Shown here: piece by piece, positions 24,012 through 34,572 of the stretch
How the letters are laid out: each line of letters begins with the position of its first letter
Numbering within the stretch: the first letter of the stretch is position 1
Assembly: GCA_905478925.1 (NCBI GenBank)
Contig: CAJQKQ010000044.1
Coordinates: 91,984-155,983, forward strand
DNA length: 64,000 nt
Origin: an uncultured Verrucomicrobiales bacterium
Lineage (GTDB): Bacteria > Verrucomicrobiota > Verrucomicrobiia > Verrucomicrobiales > Akkermansiaceae
Direction of reading: 5' to 3'
Notes under the pieces: model-generated
What the model saw: the letters and a program-made list of their open reading frames with translations, nothing else
What the model was told of the DNA's origin: nothing
Database searches by the model: none
Program-made: the position numbers and the translations under genes

Positions 24012-26291
24012 CTACGAGAAGTTATACGCGTCCATATCGAAGACGACGGTGACGTCTTCGGGGAGGGAGGTTTTTCGGAGGATGGTTTGGATGTGGTTGG
24101 TGAGGGGGCGTGCTTTGTGGGAGCGGAGAGTGATCTGGAAGCGGAATTGGTCGTGGGAACGGATCAGGGGGCTGGGGAGCACTTCTCCGAGGGAGATGCC
24201 GGGCGGAAGATTTTCCTTTAGGCGGAGGTGGAGCGTCTGGAGTGTGAATTCGGCGCGACGCTCGTGCGTGGATCTTGCGGTGAGGACTCCGCAGTGGGCG
24301 AAGGGCGGGAAGCTGAACTGGCGGCGCATTTCCATTTCCTGCTCGGCATAGCCATCGAAGTCGTGCTTGCGGGCGAACTGGATGCTGGGGCTATGGGGCG
24401 TAAAGGTCTGGACGATGACTTCGCCTTCGAGCTCGCCGCGGCCGGCGCGGCCGGCGACCTGGGTGATGAGCTGGAAGGTGCGCTCGCCGGCGCGGAAGTC
24501 CGGGACGTGCAGACCGAGGTCGGCGTTGAGTATTCCCACCAAGGTGACGTTGGGGAAATGCAGGCCCTTGGCGATCATCTGGGTGCCGATGAGGACGTCG
24601 ATTTTTTGGGATTTAAATTTCTTGAGGATGTCTTTGAGCGTGTTTTTGCGGCGCATGGCATCCGCATCGATGCGAGCGAAGCGGGCTTCGGGGAGGACTT
24701 TCCGAAGGACTTCCTCGACCTTCTGGGTGCCGTATCCCTGGAGGGCGATGCCTGGGTTTTTGCATTCCGGGCATTTTTTCGGGACGATGGATTGGTGGCC
24801 GCAAACATGGCAGACGAGTCGCTCGTCGGTGCGATGGTAGGTGAGGGCGACGGCGCAGTGCGGGCACTCGCAGACATGGCCGCAGCCGTGGCATTGGAGG
24901 GAGCGGGCGAAGCCGCGGCGGTTGAGGAAAAGGATGGATTGCTCACCTTTTTCGAGGCGTTGCTCGAGCGCGGTGCGGAGCCGGTCGGAGAGGATGGCGA
25001 TCTGGCCTTTCTGCTTCTGTTTTTCCAAGCGCATGTCGATGACACGCACCAGCGGCATCGAGTGGGCGTCGGCGCGTTTGTCGAGGCGGAGCAGGTGGTA
25101 TTTCCCCGCGAGAGTGTTTTGCCATGACTCCAAAGAGGGTGTTGCTGACCCTAAAACGATGACGCATGGCTCGAAGGCGGCGCGGAGGACGGCGACATCG
25201 CGTGCTTGGTAGCGGGGGACGTTTTCCTGTTTGTAGGTGGATTCGTGTTCTTCATCGATGACGATGAGTCCGAGGTTTGGCAGGGGTGCGAAGACGGCGG
25301 AGCGTGCGCCGATGACGATGCGGGCGGTGCCTTTGCGGATGCGGTGCCACTCATCGAAGCGCTCGCCCTGGGAGAGGTTCGAGTGGAGGACGGCGACTTG
25401 GTCGGTGAGGTGGGAGAAGCGGGCTTTGAAGCGGCGGACGGTCTGGGGGGTGAGGGCGATTTCCGGGACCAGGACGAGGACGGTTTTGTCGAGGTCGAGG
25501 GCGGCTTGGGCGGCTTGGAGATAGACCTCGGTTTTGCCGGAGCCGGTGACGCCTAGAAGAAGATAGGGGGAGGGGGCGAGTGGGGGCGAGGGGGGATTTT
25601 CCACCGCAGAGGTGCAGAGGTCGCGGAGGGACGCGGAGATTTCTTGAAATGCTGTTTCTTGTTGCTCGTTTAGGGTGAGGGGTTGGGAGGGGATGATTTC
25701 CTCGGCGGCTTCGGGGTTGCGGCGGATTTCCTCGGTGGTGATGGTGATGAGGCCTTTTTTTTCGAGGGACTTGAGGGAGGGGGCTGAGCCATCGCCGAGG
25801 TCAGTGGTGGGGAGGGTGCGGTTTTCGGCGACTAGGAGGAGAGTGAGGATGGCGTGCTGCTTGGGGGCACGCTTGGCGAGTTTCTCCAACTCCTCCGGAT
25901 CGGGGCTTTCCGTAGTGGTGGCGATGCGGCGAGTCTTGGCCGAATTGCCCTCGGTGCGGACCGCCTCTGGTAGGATGGAGCGGATGACGCTTTCGATACT
26001 GGATCCGTAGTAGTTCGCGATCCAGCGGGCAACCTTGAGGAGGTTGGGGGTGATCAGTGGCTCGGGATCGATGAGCGATTTCACCTCGCGCATGGCGAAC
26101 TCGCTTTGCTCCGGCGGCGGGATGACGGAGAGCACCGTTCCCGAGGTGGTTTTCTGCCGGATGGGTATGCGCACGCGGCAGCCCGGCTCGACGGGGAGGT
26201 CGGCGGGGATGGCGTAGTCGAAAATAAGTTCCGAAGGGCCGTCGATGAGGACGCGGGCGATCACGGCACGACTTTGGAGGAAAAACTTCAA
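24012..26291 (-). CDS. priA: Primosomal protein N' (replication restart helicase)
   Basis: LLGVTGSGKTEVYLQAAQAAL, VIDEEHESTYKQ, CHGCGHVCECPHCAVALTYH zinc motif. Confidence 0.95.
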   Translation of the reverse strand: MKFFLQSRAVIARVLIDGPSELIFDYAIPADLPVEPGCRVRIPIRQKTTSGTVLSVIPPPEQSEFAMREVKSLIDPEPLITPNLLKVARWIANYYGSSIESVIRSILPEAVRTEGNSAKTRRIATTTESPDPEELEKLAKRAPKQHAILTLLLVAENRTLPTTDLGDGSAPSLKSLEKKGLITITTEEIRRNPEAAEEIIPSQPLTLNEQQETAFQEISASLRDLCTSAVENPPSPPLAPSPYLLLGVTGSGKTEVYLQAAQAALDLDKTVLVLVPEIALTPQTVRRFKARFSHLTDQVAVLHSNLSQGERFDEWHRIRKGTARIVIGARSAVFAPLPNLGLIVIDEEHESTYKQENVPRYQARDVAVLRAAFEPCVIVLGSATPSLESWQNTLAGKYHLLRLDKRADAHSMPLVRVIDMRLEKQKQKGQIAILSDRLRTALEQRLEKGEQSILFLNRRGFARSLQCHGCGHVCECPHCAVALTYHRTDERLVCHVCGHQSIVPKKCPECKNPGIALQGYGTQKVEEVLRKVLPEARFARIDADAMRRKNTLKDILKKFKSQKIDVLIGTQMIAKGLHFPNVTLVGILNADLGLHVPDFRAGERTFQLITQVAGRAGRGELEGEVIVQTFTPHSPSIQFARKHDFDGYAEQEMEMRRQFSFPPFAHCGVLTARSTHERRAEFTLQTLHLRLKENLPPGISLGEVLPSPLIRSHDQFRFQITLRSHKARPLTNHIQTILRKTSLPEDVTVVFDMDAYNFS
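25599..25629 (-). repeat. Dispersed TTCACCGCAGAG..GCAGAGG-type repeat inside priA
   Basis: TTCCACCGCAGAGGTGCAGAGGTCGCGGAGG closely matches the reverse complement of intergenic 34493-34522. Confidence 0.6.
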
Positions 26292-26421
26292 ACTCTAAAC
26301 TTTAAACTTCAAGGAAGAAGCTAGGAGTTTGTTCCGGGGAGGGTCAGATCGTGCCATCCTCGACGAATTTGGACTTGAGCTAGCTCTGGTGGCGGTCGTC
26401 CTCTTGCTTGCCTTCCTGGAC

Positions 26422-27507
26422 TCAGGAAAACCAGCCCTTGGTGCGTTGGCATACGCGGACGAGGAAGAGCATCAGCGGTACCTCGATCAGCACACCGACC
26501 ACGGTGGCAAGCGCGGCGCCGGAAGACAGCCCGAACAGCATTACCGCCGTGGCGATGGCGACCTCGAAGTGGTTTGATGCGCCGATCATCGCGGCAGGTG
26601 CTGCATCTTCGTAAGAGAGTTTTAGCCATTTTGCCGCGCCGTAGGTCAGCGCGAAAATCAGCAGGGTCTGCAAGGTCAGCGGGATGGCGATCCAGAGAAT
26701 GGTGAGCGGATTCGCCAAGATCGTCTCACCTTTGAAGCTGAATAACAGCACCAAGGTCGCCAACAGAGCGATGATGGACATCGGCGTGAGGATGTGCAGG
26801 AACTTTTTCTCGAACCAATCCAGACCCTTGGCGCCAACGATCCAGCGACGCGACAAATATCCAGCCAGCAGCGGCAGCGCGACATAGATGCCGACCGATA
26901 GCAGCAGGGCCTGCCACGGCACCGGCATGTGATTGATGCCAAGCAGCCAGCCACCGAGGATGCCGTAGAGTAGAAGCATGAGCAGGGAATTGACCGCCAC
27001 CATGACCAGAGTGAGACCTTGGTTACCCCTCGCCAGGTAGCCCCACACCAGGACCATCGCGGTGCAGGGGGCGATACCGAGCAGGATGGCGCCGGAGATG
27101 TAGGAGCGATAAAGTTCCACCTCGGAACCGTCCTTGAGCACCTCCGTGCCGGGGAGTTGGTCTTTGAGCAAGACACCGAGGAACAGCGTCGCGATGCCCA
27201 GCATGGTGAAGGGCTTGATCGCCCAGTTGACGATCAGTGTGAGAGTGACCGGCTTTGGGTTGTGGCTAGCCTGCACCACCTCGGCGAAGTCGATTTTCAC
27301 CATGATGGGGTACATCATGAAAAAGAGGCAGATTGCTATGGGAATGGAGACCACCGGCGCGCCGTTGACGTAAATGGCCATGCCATCGAGGGTTCCTGCC
27401 AAGTCGGGAGCGATCTTGCCCAGGGCTATGCCGGCGACGATGCACAGGCCGACCCACAGAGTGAGATGGCGTTCAAAAAAGCCCATGGATGATTTGTCGA
27501 GACTCAT
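26422..27507 (-). CDS. acr3: ACR3-family arsenite efflux transporter
   Basis: [34 protein letters not shown]...[22 protein letters not shown]; downstream of arsR. Confidence 0.93.
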   Translation of the reverse strand: MSLDKSSMGFFERHLTLWVGLCIVAGIALGKIAPDLAGTLDGMAIYVNGAPVVSIPIAICLFFMMYPIMVKIDFAEVVQASHNPKPVTLTLIVNWAIKPFTMLGIATLFLGVLLKDQLPGTEVLKDGSEVELYRSYISGAILLGIAPCTAMVLVWGYLARGNQGLTLVMVAVNSLLMLLLYGILGGWLLGINHMPVPWQALLLSVGIYVALPLLAGYLSRRWIVGAKGLDWFEKKFLHILTPMSIIALLATLVLLFSFKGETILANPLTILWIAIPLTLQTLLIFALTYGAAKWLKLSYEDAAPAAMIGASNHFEVAIATAVMLFGLSSGAALATVVGVLIEVPLMLFLVRVCQRTKGWFS

Positions 27508-27553
27508 GACTGGAGATGTTTTGGTTGGGCTTGTTTCACGGGTGAAAAATGGT

Positions 27554-27922
27554 TCATTTGGATTCTGGGCCACACAGTTTGCGCCGTATCGTCTTCAACT
27601 TACGGAGATCCGCCTTGAACATTGGGCTCTCGAAAGTGCAGTCCTGCAGACAGGAAAGATTGGCCGCCAATTCCGGTGACGGCTCGGCTGACAGAGAATA
27701 CCGGCGCCACGTCCCGCACGCCTCCACGTCGACGAGGCCATATCGGCGTAGGTAGGCCAACTGCTGGGATGTCCGCACCGATCCGATCCCCAGCACTCCC
27801 TCGATATGGCACACGCACTGCGGGCCGGAGTTCAACAGGTTCAGAATCCGCAGACGGTTGGGATCACACAAGCACTTGTAGATCTCGACCACATGCTCGC
27901 AGGGCTGGAGTTGCTTGGTCAC
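27554..27922 (-). CDS. arsR: ArsR-family metalloregulator
   Basis: [55 protein letters not shown] wHTH. Confidence 0.9.
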   Translation of the reverse strand: MTKQLQPCEHVVEIYKCLCDPNRLRILNLLNSGPQCVCHIEGVLGIGSVRTSQQLAYLRRYGLVDVEACGTWRRYSLSAEPSPELAANLSCLQDCTFESPMFKADLRKLKTIRRKLCGPESK

Positions 27923-27928
27923 GACGGA

Positions 27929-27954
27929 CTTAGATAAGTAGATCCTTATCTAAG
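27929..27954. promoter_or_regulatory. ArsR operator palindrome
   Basis: CTTAGATAAG-TAGATC-CTTATCTAAG, perfect 10-bp arms, 6 nt upstream of arsR. Confidence 0.75.
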
Positions 27955-28053
27955 TGCAAGATTAAATAAATTCCAGCCTTCGAATCCGGATTACCCAAAA
28001 AAGGAATATGGAAGCACAATGGTAGAGCCGCGGAGATGGACGAACTGGAAATT

Positions 28054-28203
28054 TAGATATTTCGCCACATGCGGAAGTTTGAGGGTTTGAGTTCCGTGCG
28101 CATGAGCTTGATCACCTCGGCTTCGGAGAGGCCGGTTTTCTCGCGAATTGCATCGAAATAGATGATAGGTGGCAATAAATGTTTGGCATCCGGTTTTTCC
28201 TGT
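28054..28203 (-). pseudogene. DUF2805 (TIGR03643-like) C-terminal fragment
   Basis: Manual frame: FDAIREKTGLSEAEVIKLMRTELKPSNFRMWRNI*; no ATG in frame, not in the ORF track. Confidence 0.5.
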
Positions 28204-28214
28204 AGTGGAAAGAG

Positions 28215-29525
28215 ATGGCGCTTCCCAGGCGGCGGGCTATTTTCGCCGTGATGTTACCGGAGATCCTGACGAATGTGCCTGGAGAAAAATCCCTGGAATG
28301 GGGGAGCAGGCTAGGGCAAGTGGAGTGCCGGAACACGACGTATCTCGGGGATGACTGGCCGGTTTTCTGGGAAAAGGCGGAGGGCGTGAACGTATGGGAT
28401 GTGGATGGCAACCGGTATCTCGATATGACGAGCGGCTTCGGGGTGGCGGGGCTGGGATACGGGTTCACCGGGGATGCCTTGCGGGAACAGAGCGCTTCCC
28501 TGATGCACGCGATGGGGGATGTGCATCCGGCGCGGGTGAAGGTGGAGCTTTGCGAGGCGCTATCGAAGATGACTTTCGAGAAATGGGAAGGGAAGAAGGG
28601 CAAGTGCCTGTTTGGAAATTCAGGGTTCGAGGCGGTTGAGGCGGCGCTCAAGACGGCGGTGATTGCCACGGGGCGGAGCGGGATCCTTTCGTTCGAGGGT
28701 GGATATCACGGGCTTGGATACGGGGCTTTGCTCGGGCAGGGGATAGCCTGGTTCCGGGAGCCCTTCGAGGGGCAGATGGCCAAGGTCACGCAGCGGCTGG
28801 ATTACCCGAGGACCCTGGCTGATCTGGGAGTTTTCCGTGATGAACTCTGGAAAATCGATGGCTCGGGGATCGGAGCGGTGTTGGTGGAGCCGATCCAGGG
28901 GCGGGGCGGGATCGTGGTTCCGCCGGAGGGTTTCCTTGATGAGTTACGGAAATGGTGCGACTCGGTTGGCGCTCTGCTGGTTTTCGATGAGATCTACACC
29001 GGCTTTTGGAGGACGGGGAAAATGTTCGGCTGCGAGTGGGAGGGCGTCGTGCCGGATCTGATCTGTCTGGGAAAAGCGCTAAGCGGGGGATTCCCGATTT
29101 CCGTCTGTGTGGGGCGCGCGGAGGTGATGGATCGCTGGCCTGCCAGCGAGGGAGAGGCGCTGCACACCAGTACATTTTTGGGTAACCCGATGGGTTGCGC
29201 GATGGCTCTTGAGGCAATTCGACGTTACCGGGAGCCTGGGACGGAAGCCATGGTGGTTGCGGCATCGGAATGCCTTGGGGAAGCTCTCTCCGCCCTTGCG
29301 GATCTCGGTTGCGTAAGGGGAATCCGAGGGAGGGGGTTGATGTTGGGGGTGGAGACAGACAGTGGGGATCGCGCCCTCGACGCTGTCAAAGGGTTGCTGC
29401 GGGACGGGATCATCGCGCTGCCCGACGGGCCGGCCGGTGATGTTGTCGCGCTGACTCCGCCGTATTCCGTTTCCGCAGGGGAAATCGCTTTTGCGGTCAA
29501 TCACCTGAGTGAAAGGCTGGAATAG
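28215..29525 (+). CDS. Class III (PLP-dependent) aminotransferase
   Basis: SGFGVAGLGYG; LFGNSGFEAVEAALKTA; LLVFDEIYTGFWRTG; LGKALSGGFPIS. Confidence 0.88.
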   Translation: MALPRRRAIFAVMLPEILTNVPGEKSLEWGSRLGQVECRNTTYLGDDWPVFWEKAEGVNVWDVDGNRYLDMTSGFGVAGLGYGFTGDALREQSASLMHAMGDVHPARVKVELCEALSKMTFEKWEGKKGKCLFGNSGFEAVEAALKTAVIATGRSGILSFEGGYHGLGYGALLGQGIAWFREPFEGQMAKVTQRLDYPRTLADLGVFRDELWKIDGSGIGAVLVEPIQGRGGIVVPPEGFLDELRKWCDSVGALLVFDEIYTGFWRTGKMFGCEWEGVVPDLICLGKALSGGFPISVCVGRAEVMDRWPASEGEALHTSTFLGNPMGCAMALEAIRRYREPGTEAMVVAASECLGEALSALADLGCVRGIRGRGLMLGVETDSGDRALDAVKGLLRDGIIALPDGPAGDVVALTPPYSVSAGEIAFAVNHLSERLE

Positions 29526-29595
29526 CCAGCCTTCGCCGCTTGCCCTACCTGCCCGTATCGTCTAGCTAATAGCGAACTTCCGACCAGATTCGCTC

Positions 29596-31803
29596 TTGTT
29601 ACACCTCAATCCCACCCCGCTGACCCTCTGGCTAGGCATCGTTGCCCTGCTGGGTGTGGCGTTGCTCTGCGTTCTCTCTTGGAAGCGCAGCCCGCATCCC
29701 GGGAGGACGGCGGCGCTTGAGGTCCTGAGGTTTTTCATCGCCGCACTGGTGGTGATCCTGCTCTGGCAGCCGGAGTGGCGGACGGTCATCCATCCCACCA
29801 CCAAGCCGAAAATCGCCATTCTTTGGGATGATTCTGGATCCATGAAAACCCTGGATGCCGAGCTGCCGGATGTCCTTTCCGGGAATGGCAAAGCGGGGGA
29901 AATCATCGCCCGCGGCGAGTGGGTGGAGAAAGCCCTGGCTTCCGAGTTGTGGACGCCGTTGCGCTCCGACGGCGCGAACGATCTGTTCACCAAGCCCTTC
30001 GCCGGCCCTGCGGAAAGCGGATCCAACGGCAGCGATCTCAGCACGCCGCTCGATGAGCTGTTGCAGAAGGAAAACAACCTCCGCGCCGTGGTCATGCTCA
30101 GCGACGGGGATTTCAACCTCGGCCAGCCACCCGTCGGTGTGGCGCAGAAATTCCGTTTGCGCGGGGTGCCGATCTTCACCATCCCGGTCGGTAGCGAAAC
30201 GCGGTTGCCAGATCTCGATCTCCTCACGGTCACCGCGCCGACCTACGGGATCGTCGGCGAGAACGTGCAGATCCCCTTCACGATCCGCTCCTCGCTGGAT
30301 CGGCAGGTGCGCACCATCGTCCGCCTGCGGGACGAATCCGGCCGTGAGCGGACCAAGAATATCATCCTGCCGCCGAACGCGGAAACCTATGACTCCATCC
30401 TATGGCGCCTGGAAAAGGAAGGCTCCTCGACGCTCACGCTTTCGGTCCCGGTCGAGGATGGCGAACTGGTTTCCGCCAATAACGCTCGGAAATTCACCAT
30501 CGCCGGGCGCCCGGAGAAAATACGTGTGCTGGTCGTGGAGACCCTGCCGCGCTGGGAATACCGGTTCCTGAGGAATGCGCTGTCGCGGGATCCGGGAGTC
30601 GATCTTTCCTGCCTGTTGATGCGCCCCGAACTGGGCATTTCCGAAGGGATCGATTACATCCCGGAGTTTCCGAAAACCCTTGAGGAGCTTTCCAAGTTTG
30701 ATGTTATTTTTCTCGGCGATGTCGGTGTCGGTCCGAACCAGCTCACGGCGGAGCAGTGTGCGCAGATCCGCGGGCTTGTGGAAAACCAAGCTTCGGGCGT
30801 CGTTTTTCTTCCGGGGCCGCTGGGCAACCAGTTCACCCTGCTCGACACCGAGCTTTCGGATCTGTTGCCGGTGACCCTTGACGACAAGAACAAGGAAGGG
30901 CTCCCGGAAAACCTCGCCACGCCACTGAACCTCACCACCGAAGGGCGTGCCTCGCTGCTCACTATGCTGGGCGATTCCGAGGAGGAGAACCCCGAGATCT
31001 GGCGGCGCCTTCCCGGATTCTACTGGCACGCGCCGGTTGTCCGCGCCAAGGGCGGCACGGAAGTCCTCGCCGTCCACGCGAACCGCCGCGGCCCCTACGG
31101 CCCGATCCCGCTGCTTGTTACGAAAGCGGCCGGCAGCGGCAAAGTCCTTTTCATGGGCATCGATTCCGCATGGCGCTGGCGTCGCGGCGTGGAGGATCTC
31201 TATCACTACCGTTTCTGGGGTCAGGTCGCGCGCTGGATGAGCTACCAGCGAAATATGGCGGCCGGCCAGCGGGTGCGGATGTTTTTCACCCCCGAGCGAC
31301 CCGAGCCTGGCACGACCGTGACGCTCAACGCCAACGGCTTCGACGCGAACGGTGCGCCCCTCAAGGAGGGCTCCATCGTGGTGGACATCACTGACCCCGA
31401 CGGGAAAACGAAGCGCATCGAACTCCAGAAGAACGATTCCGAATGGGGCTCGTTCAGCGGGCGGTTTCGGGTCGATCTGCCGGGTGCCTGGAAGCTTCGA
31501 GCTGCCGCCTCGGGAGCCGCCGATCTCCCCACCGAGACCACGATCCTCGCCCAAGGCGTGGATATCGAGAAAACCGGCCAGCCTGCCCGGCCAGGGGTGC
31601 TTGAGGAGATTTCTAGGGTTTCGCGCGGCCGCAGCATCCTTCCAAACCAGCTCCCAGATCTCATCAAGGAAATCGACGCCCTCCCCGAGCCACGGCCGCT
31701 GGAGAACCGCATCCCGCTCTGGTCCCACTGGGCGACCCTCGCCGTCATGGTTTTCCTGCTCGCCCTGTTCTGGGTTGGCCGGAAGCTCAACGGGGCGTTC
31801 TGA
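29596..31803 (+). CDS. Membrane protein with VWA-like domain
   Basis: N-terminal TM helices, IAILWDDSGSMKTLDA (DxSxS MIDAS), C-terminal TM. Confidence 0.65.
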   Translation: MLHLNPTPLTLWLGIVALLGVALLCVLSWKRSPHPGRTAALEVLRFFIAALVVILLWQPEWRTVIHPTTKPKIAILWDDSGSMKTLDAELPDVLSGNGKAGEIIARGEWVEKALASELWTPLRSDGANDLFTKPFAGPAESGSNGSDLSTPLDELLQKENNLRAVVMLSDGDFNLGQPPVGVAQKFRLRGVPIFTIPVGSETRLPDLDLLTVTAPTYGIVGENVQIPFTIRSSLDRQVRTIVRLRDESGRERTKNIILPPNAETYDSILWRLEKEGSSTLTLSVPVEDGELVSANNARKFTIAGRPEKIRVLVVETLPRWEYRFLRNALSRDPGVDLSCLLMRPELGISEGIDYIPEFPKTLEELSKFDVIFLGDVGVGPNQLTAEQCAQIRGLVENQASGVVFLPGPLGNQFTLLDTELSDLLPVTLDDKNKEGLPENLATPLNLTTEGRASLLTMLGDSEEENPEIWRRLPGFYWHAPVVRAKGGTEVLAVHANRRGPYGPIPLLVTKAAGSGKVLFMGIDSAWRWRRGVEDLYHYRFWGQVARWMSYQRNMAAGQRVRMFFTPERPEPGTTVTLNANGFDANGAPLKEGSIVVDITDPDGKTKRIELQKNDSEWGSFSGRFRVDLPGAWKLRAAASGAADLPTETTILAQGVDIEKTGQPARPGVLEEISRVSRGRSILPNQLPDLIKEIDALPEPRPLENRIPLWSHWATLAVMVFLLALFWVGRKLNGAF

Positions 31804-31868
31804 TCCCGGCACCCGCATGCCCTGCCTTGGAAATTGACAGCGGGGCTTGTAAAACGTAGTTTTACATC

Positions 31869-32102
31869 ATGATCAAGACTATCACCAAAGTCGGGAACTC
31901 GCAGGGGATCATCTTCGACAACGCGATCATGCAGCTCGCCAGGCTCAAGGTGGGTGACGAGGTCAACGTCGAGATTCATCCCAACAGCGGCGCGATCACG
32001 ATCATGCCCAGTAAGGCGGCGGTGATCGACCCTGAGAAAGCGGGTGCCGCGGCCAAGCGCCTTATCGGCAAGAATAACGAGCTTTTCAGGAGGCTTTCGT
32101 GA
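31869..32102 (+). CDS. AbrB/MazE-type antitoxin
   Basis: MIKTITKVGNSQGIIFDNAIMQLARLKVGDEVNVEI; overlaps the Doc gene by 4 nt. Confidence 0.85.
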   Translation: MIKTITKVGNSQGIIFDNAIMQLARLKVGDEVNVEIHPNSGAITIMPSKAAVIDPEKAGAAAKRLIGKNNELFRRLS

Positions 32103-32494
32103 GCGATTCCCTGAAACATCCTTCGGTCGATGCGGTTATCGCAATCCATGCCGAAGTCCTCGCAGCGCATGGTGGCGGCACCGGAATGTGCTCGCGGGAA
32201 CTGCTGGAATCGGCTGTTGCAGCTCCGCAGGCGACCATGATGGGTGCGCCGCTCATCAGCGATCCCATCGCGATCGCAGCCGCGTATCTCTATTACCTGT
32301 GCAGCAACCACCCTTTTGTGGATGGGAACAAGCGTGTGGCGTTGGCTACCTGCCTGGTTTTTCTAAGTGAGAACGATTTATTGGAAAACGAGGAACTGGA
32401 TGCGGACGACTGGGAAAACCTCACGCTCTCCGTCGCCGCTAGCCTTTTGACGCGTGACCAGATCACCGAAACGCTGCGGAAACTGCTCGATTGA
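32099..32494 (+). CDS. Fic/Doc (death-on-curing) toxin
   Basis: HPFVDGNKRVALATCLVFL Fic motif. Confidence 0.88.
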   Translation: MSDSLKHPSVDAVIAIHAEVLAAHGGGTGMCSRELLESAVAAPQATMMGAPLISDPIAIAAAYLYYLCSNHPFVDGNKRVALATCLVFLSENDLLENEELDADDWENLTLSVAASLLTRDQITETLRKLLD

Positions 32495-32588
32495 GCGTCT
32501 TTCGCCCAGAGTTTCGCATTCCCGCCTTGCCATTGCGGGGAAAATCGTCCATAGCCCCGCGCCCAAAGCCGCCAACCGCCTTTTATAT

Positions 32589-34436
32589 ATGTCACTCAAG
32601 ATCCGCAACCTCGCCATCATCGCCCACGTTGACCATGGCAAAACCACCCTCGTCGACCAACTCCTGCAAGCCGGTGGCACATACCGTGACAACCAAGCCA
32701 CCCAAGAGCGTGCGATGGACTCGATGGATCTTGAGAGGGAAAAAGGCATCACCATTAAGGCGAAGAACACCGCGATTCTCTGGGAGGGCTACACGATCAA
32801 CATCGTCGATACCCCGGGTCACGCTGACTTCGGTGCCGAGGTGGAGCGGGTTATGAAAATGGTGGACGGCGTCCTCCTCGTCGTTGATGCGGCAGGTGGC
32901 CCGCAGGCGCAGACACGTTTCGTGCTCCGCAAGGCGCTCCAGGAAGGCCTCAAGCCCATCGTCGTGGTCAACAAGGTGGACCGTCCGCTTTCCAATCCCC
33001 TGAAAGTCCACGACCAGGTGCTGGAGCTTTTCCTCGATCTCGATGCCACCGAAGATCAGTTCGAGGCGCCCTTCTCCTACGGCTCCGCCCGTGACGGCTA
33101 CTTCATGGATCATCCGGATGATGAGCGTAAGGACTGCATCCCGCTCCTCAAAAAGATCGTTGAGTTCATCCCCGAGCCGACAGCCGATCCGGAATCGCCT
33201 TTCCTCATGCTGGTCTCCAACATCGAGTGGGACAGCTTCGTCGGTCGTGTGGCGGTCGGCAAGGTTCTCGGCGGCGCCGTGAAAAAGGGCGATACGATCT
33301 GGCTTCACCGCAAGGACGGCACCAAGCAGCAGTCCAAGGTCATGAAAACCTTCACCTACTCCGGTCTCGCTACAGAGGATTCGGAAGGCTGCGGCGCGGG
33401 TGGCATCGTCGGCATCGCGGCCGGCATCGAGGACATCGACATCGGCGAAACTCTCGCCGCCACCAAAGAGCAGGAAGCCCTGCCTTTCGTGGCAATCGAT
33501 CCACCGACCATTTCCATGGAATTCTCCATCAATGACGGTCCGCTGGCAGGCAAGGAAGGCAAGCACGTTACTTCCCGCGCCATCCGCGAGCGGCTGATGC
33601 ACGAGCTAAAGACCAATGTCTCGCTTCAGGTCGAGGACACGGACCAAGCCGGTATTTTCAACGTCTCCGCACGTGGCGCGATGCAGATCGCCGTGCTCGT
33701 CGAGCAGATGCGCCGCGAAGGCTTTGAGGTCTGCGTTTCCCGTCCGACCGTAATTTATCGTCGCGATGAAAAGGACAAGCTCCTCGAACCGTTCGAGACC
33801 CTCTACATCGAGTCGCCGGGCGAATACACCCAGGGCATCCTGAAATCCCTCATCAACCGCAAGGGCATGATGGAGAACATGGAAACCGAGCCTTCCGGCG
33901 AAACGCTCATCACCGCGCTCATCCCGACCCGCGGCCTGATCGGCTTCGAAACGGAGATCGTCAACCTCACCTCCGGCCACGGCATCATGTCCCACCTCTT
34001 CCGTGAGTATGGCCCGCACGCCGGGCCGATCGTTACCCGCACCACGGGAACACTCGTCTCCATGGAGGCGGGCACCGCGACCACCTACTCGTTGCAAACA
34101 CTCGAAGACCGCGGCGTGCTCTTCGTCGCCGCGAACGATGCGATTTACGGCGGCATGCTTGTCGGTGAGAACCCACGGGTCGGCGACATGCCGGTCAACC
34201 CCGTCAAGGAGAAGCACCTCGACAACATGCGCTCTTCCGGCAAGGACAAGACCTCGAAACTTTCCCCGCCGATCCGTTTCTCCCTCGAGCGCGCCATCGA
34301 ATACATCGATGCCGACGAGCTCGTGGAAGCGACCCCGCAGAACATCCGTCTCCGCAAGCGCATCCTCGACGCCAACGCCCGCAAGCGCGCTGCGAAGAGT
34401 GTTTCCGGCGAGGACCGCAGCAATCGCGGGAAGTAA
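32589..34436 (+). CDS. typA: Translational GTPase TypA/BipA
   Basis: [79 protein letters not shown]. Confidence 0.96.
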   Translation: MSLKIRNLAIIAHVDHGKTTLVDQLLQAGGTYRDNQATQERAMDSMDLEREKGITIKAKNTAILWEGYTINIVDTPGHADFGAEVERVMKMVDGVLLVVDAAGGPQAQTRFVLRKALQEGLKPIVVVNKVDRPLSNPLKVHDQVLELFLDLDATEDQFEAPFSYGSARDGYFMDHPDDERKDCIPLLKKIVEFIPEPTADPESPFLMLVSNIEWDSFVGRVAVGKVLGGAVKKGDTIWLHRKDGTKQQSKVMKTFTYSGLATEDSEGCGAGGIVGIAAGIEDIDIGETLAATKEQEALPFVAIDPPTISMEFSINDGPLAGKEGKHVTSRAIRERLMHELKTNVSLQVEDTDQAGIFNVSARGAMQIAVLVEQMRREGFEVCVSRPTVIYRRDEKDKLLEPFETLYIESPGEYTQGILKSLINRKGMMENMETEPSGETLITALIPTRGLIGFETEIVNLTSGHGIMSHLFREYGPHAGPIVTRTTGTLVSMEAGTATTYSLQTLEDRGVLFVAANDAIYGGMLVGENPRVGDMPVNPVKEKHLDNMRSSGKDKTSKLSPPIRFSLERAIEYIDADELVEATPQNIRLRKRILDANARKRAAKSVSGEDRSNRGK

Positions 34437-34492
34437 AAATTCAAATTTCAACTTCCAAGGGAGAAGAGAAATAGTAAACTCGGCTCCGCGCC

Positions 34493-34522
34493 CCTCTGCG
34501 ACCTTTGCGGCTCTGCGGTGAA
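34493..34522 (+). repeat. CCTCTGCGACCTTTGCGGCTCTGCGGTGAA dispersed repeat (intergenic copy)
   Basis: Near-tandem CTCTGCG units; related to the priA-internal copy. Confidence 0.55.
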
Positions 34523-34572
34523 CCTCTTCTCCGTAAGCCAAAGTCTTCCACGGATCACTCGGCACATCTTCC

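Noticed and set aside
30400-31818. 472-aa minus ORF
   Set aside because: Antisense to the VWA membrane protein gene, no domain similarity.
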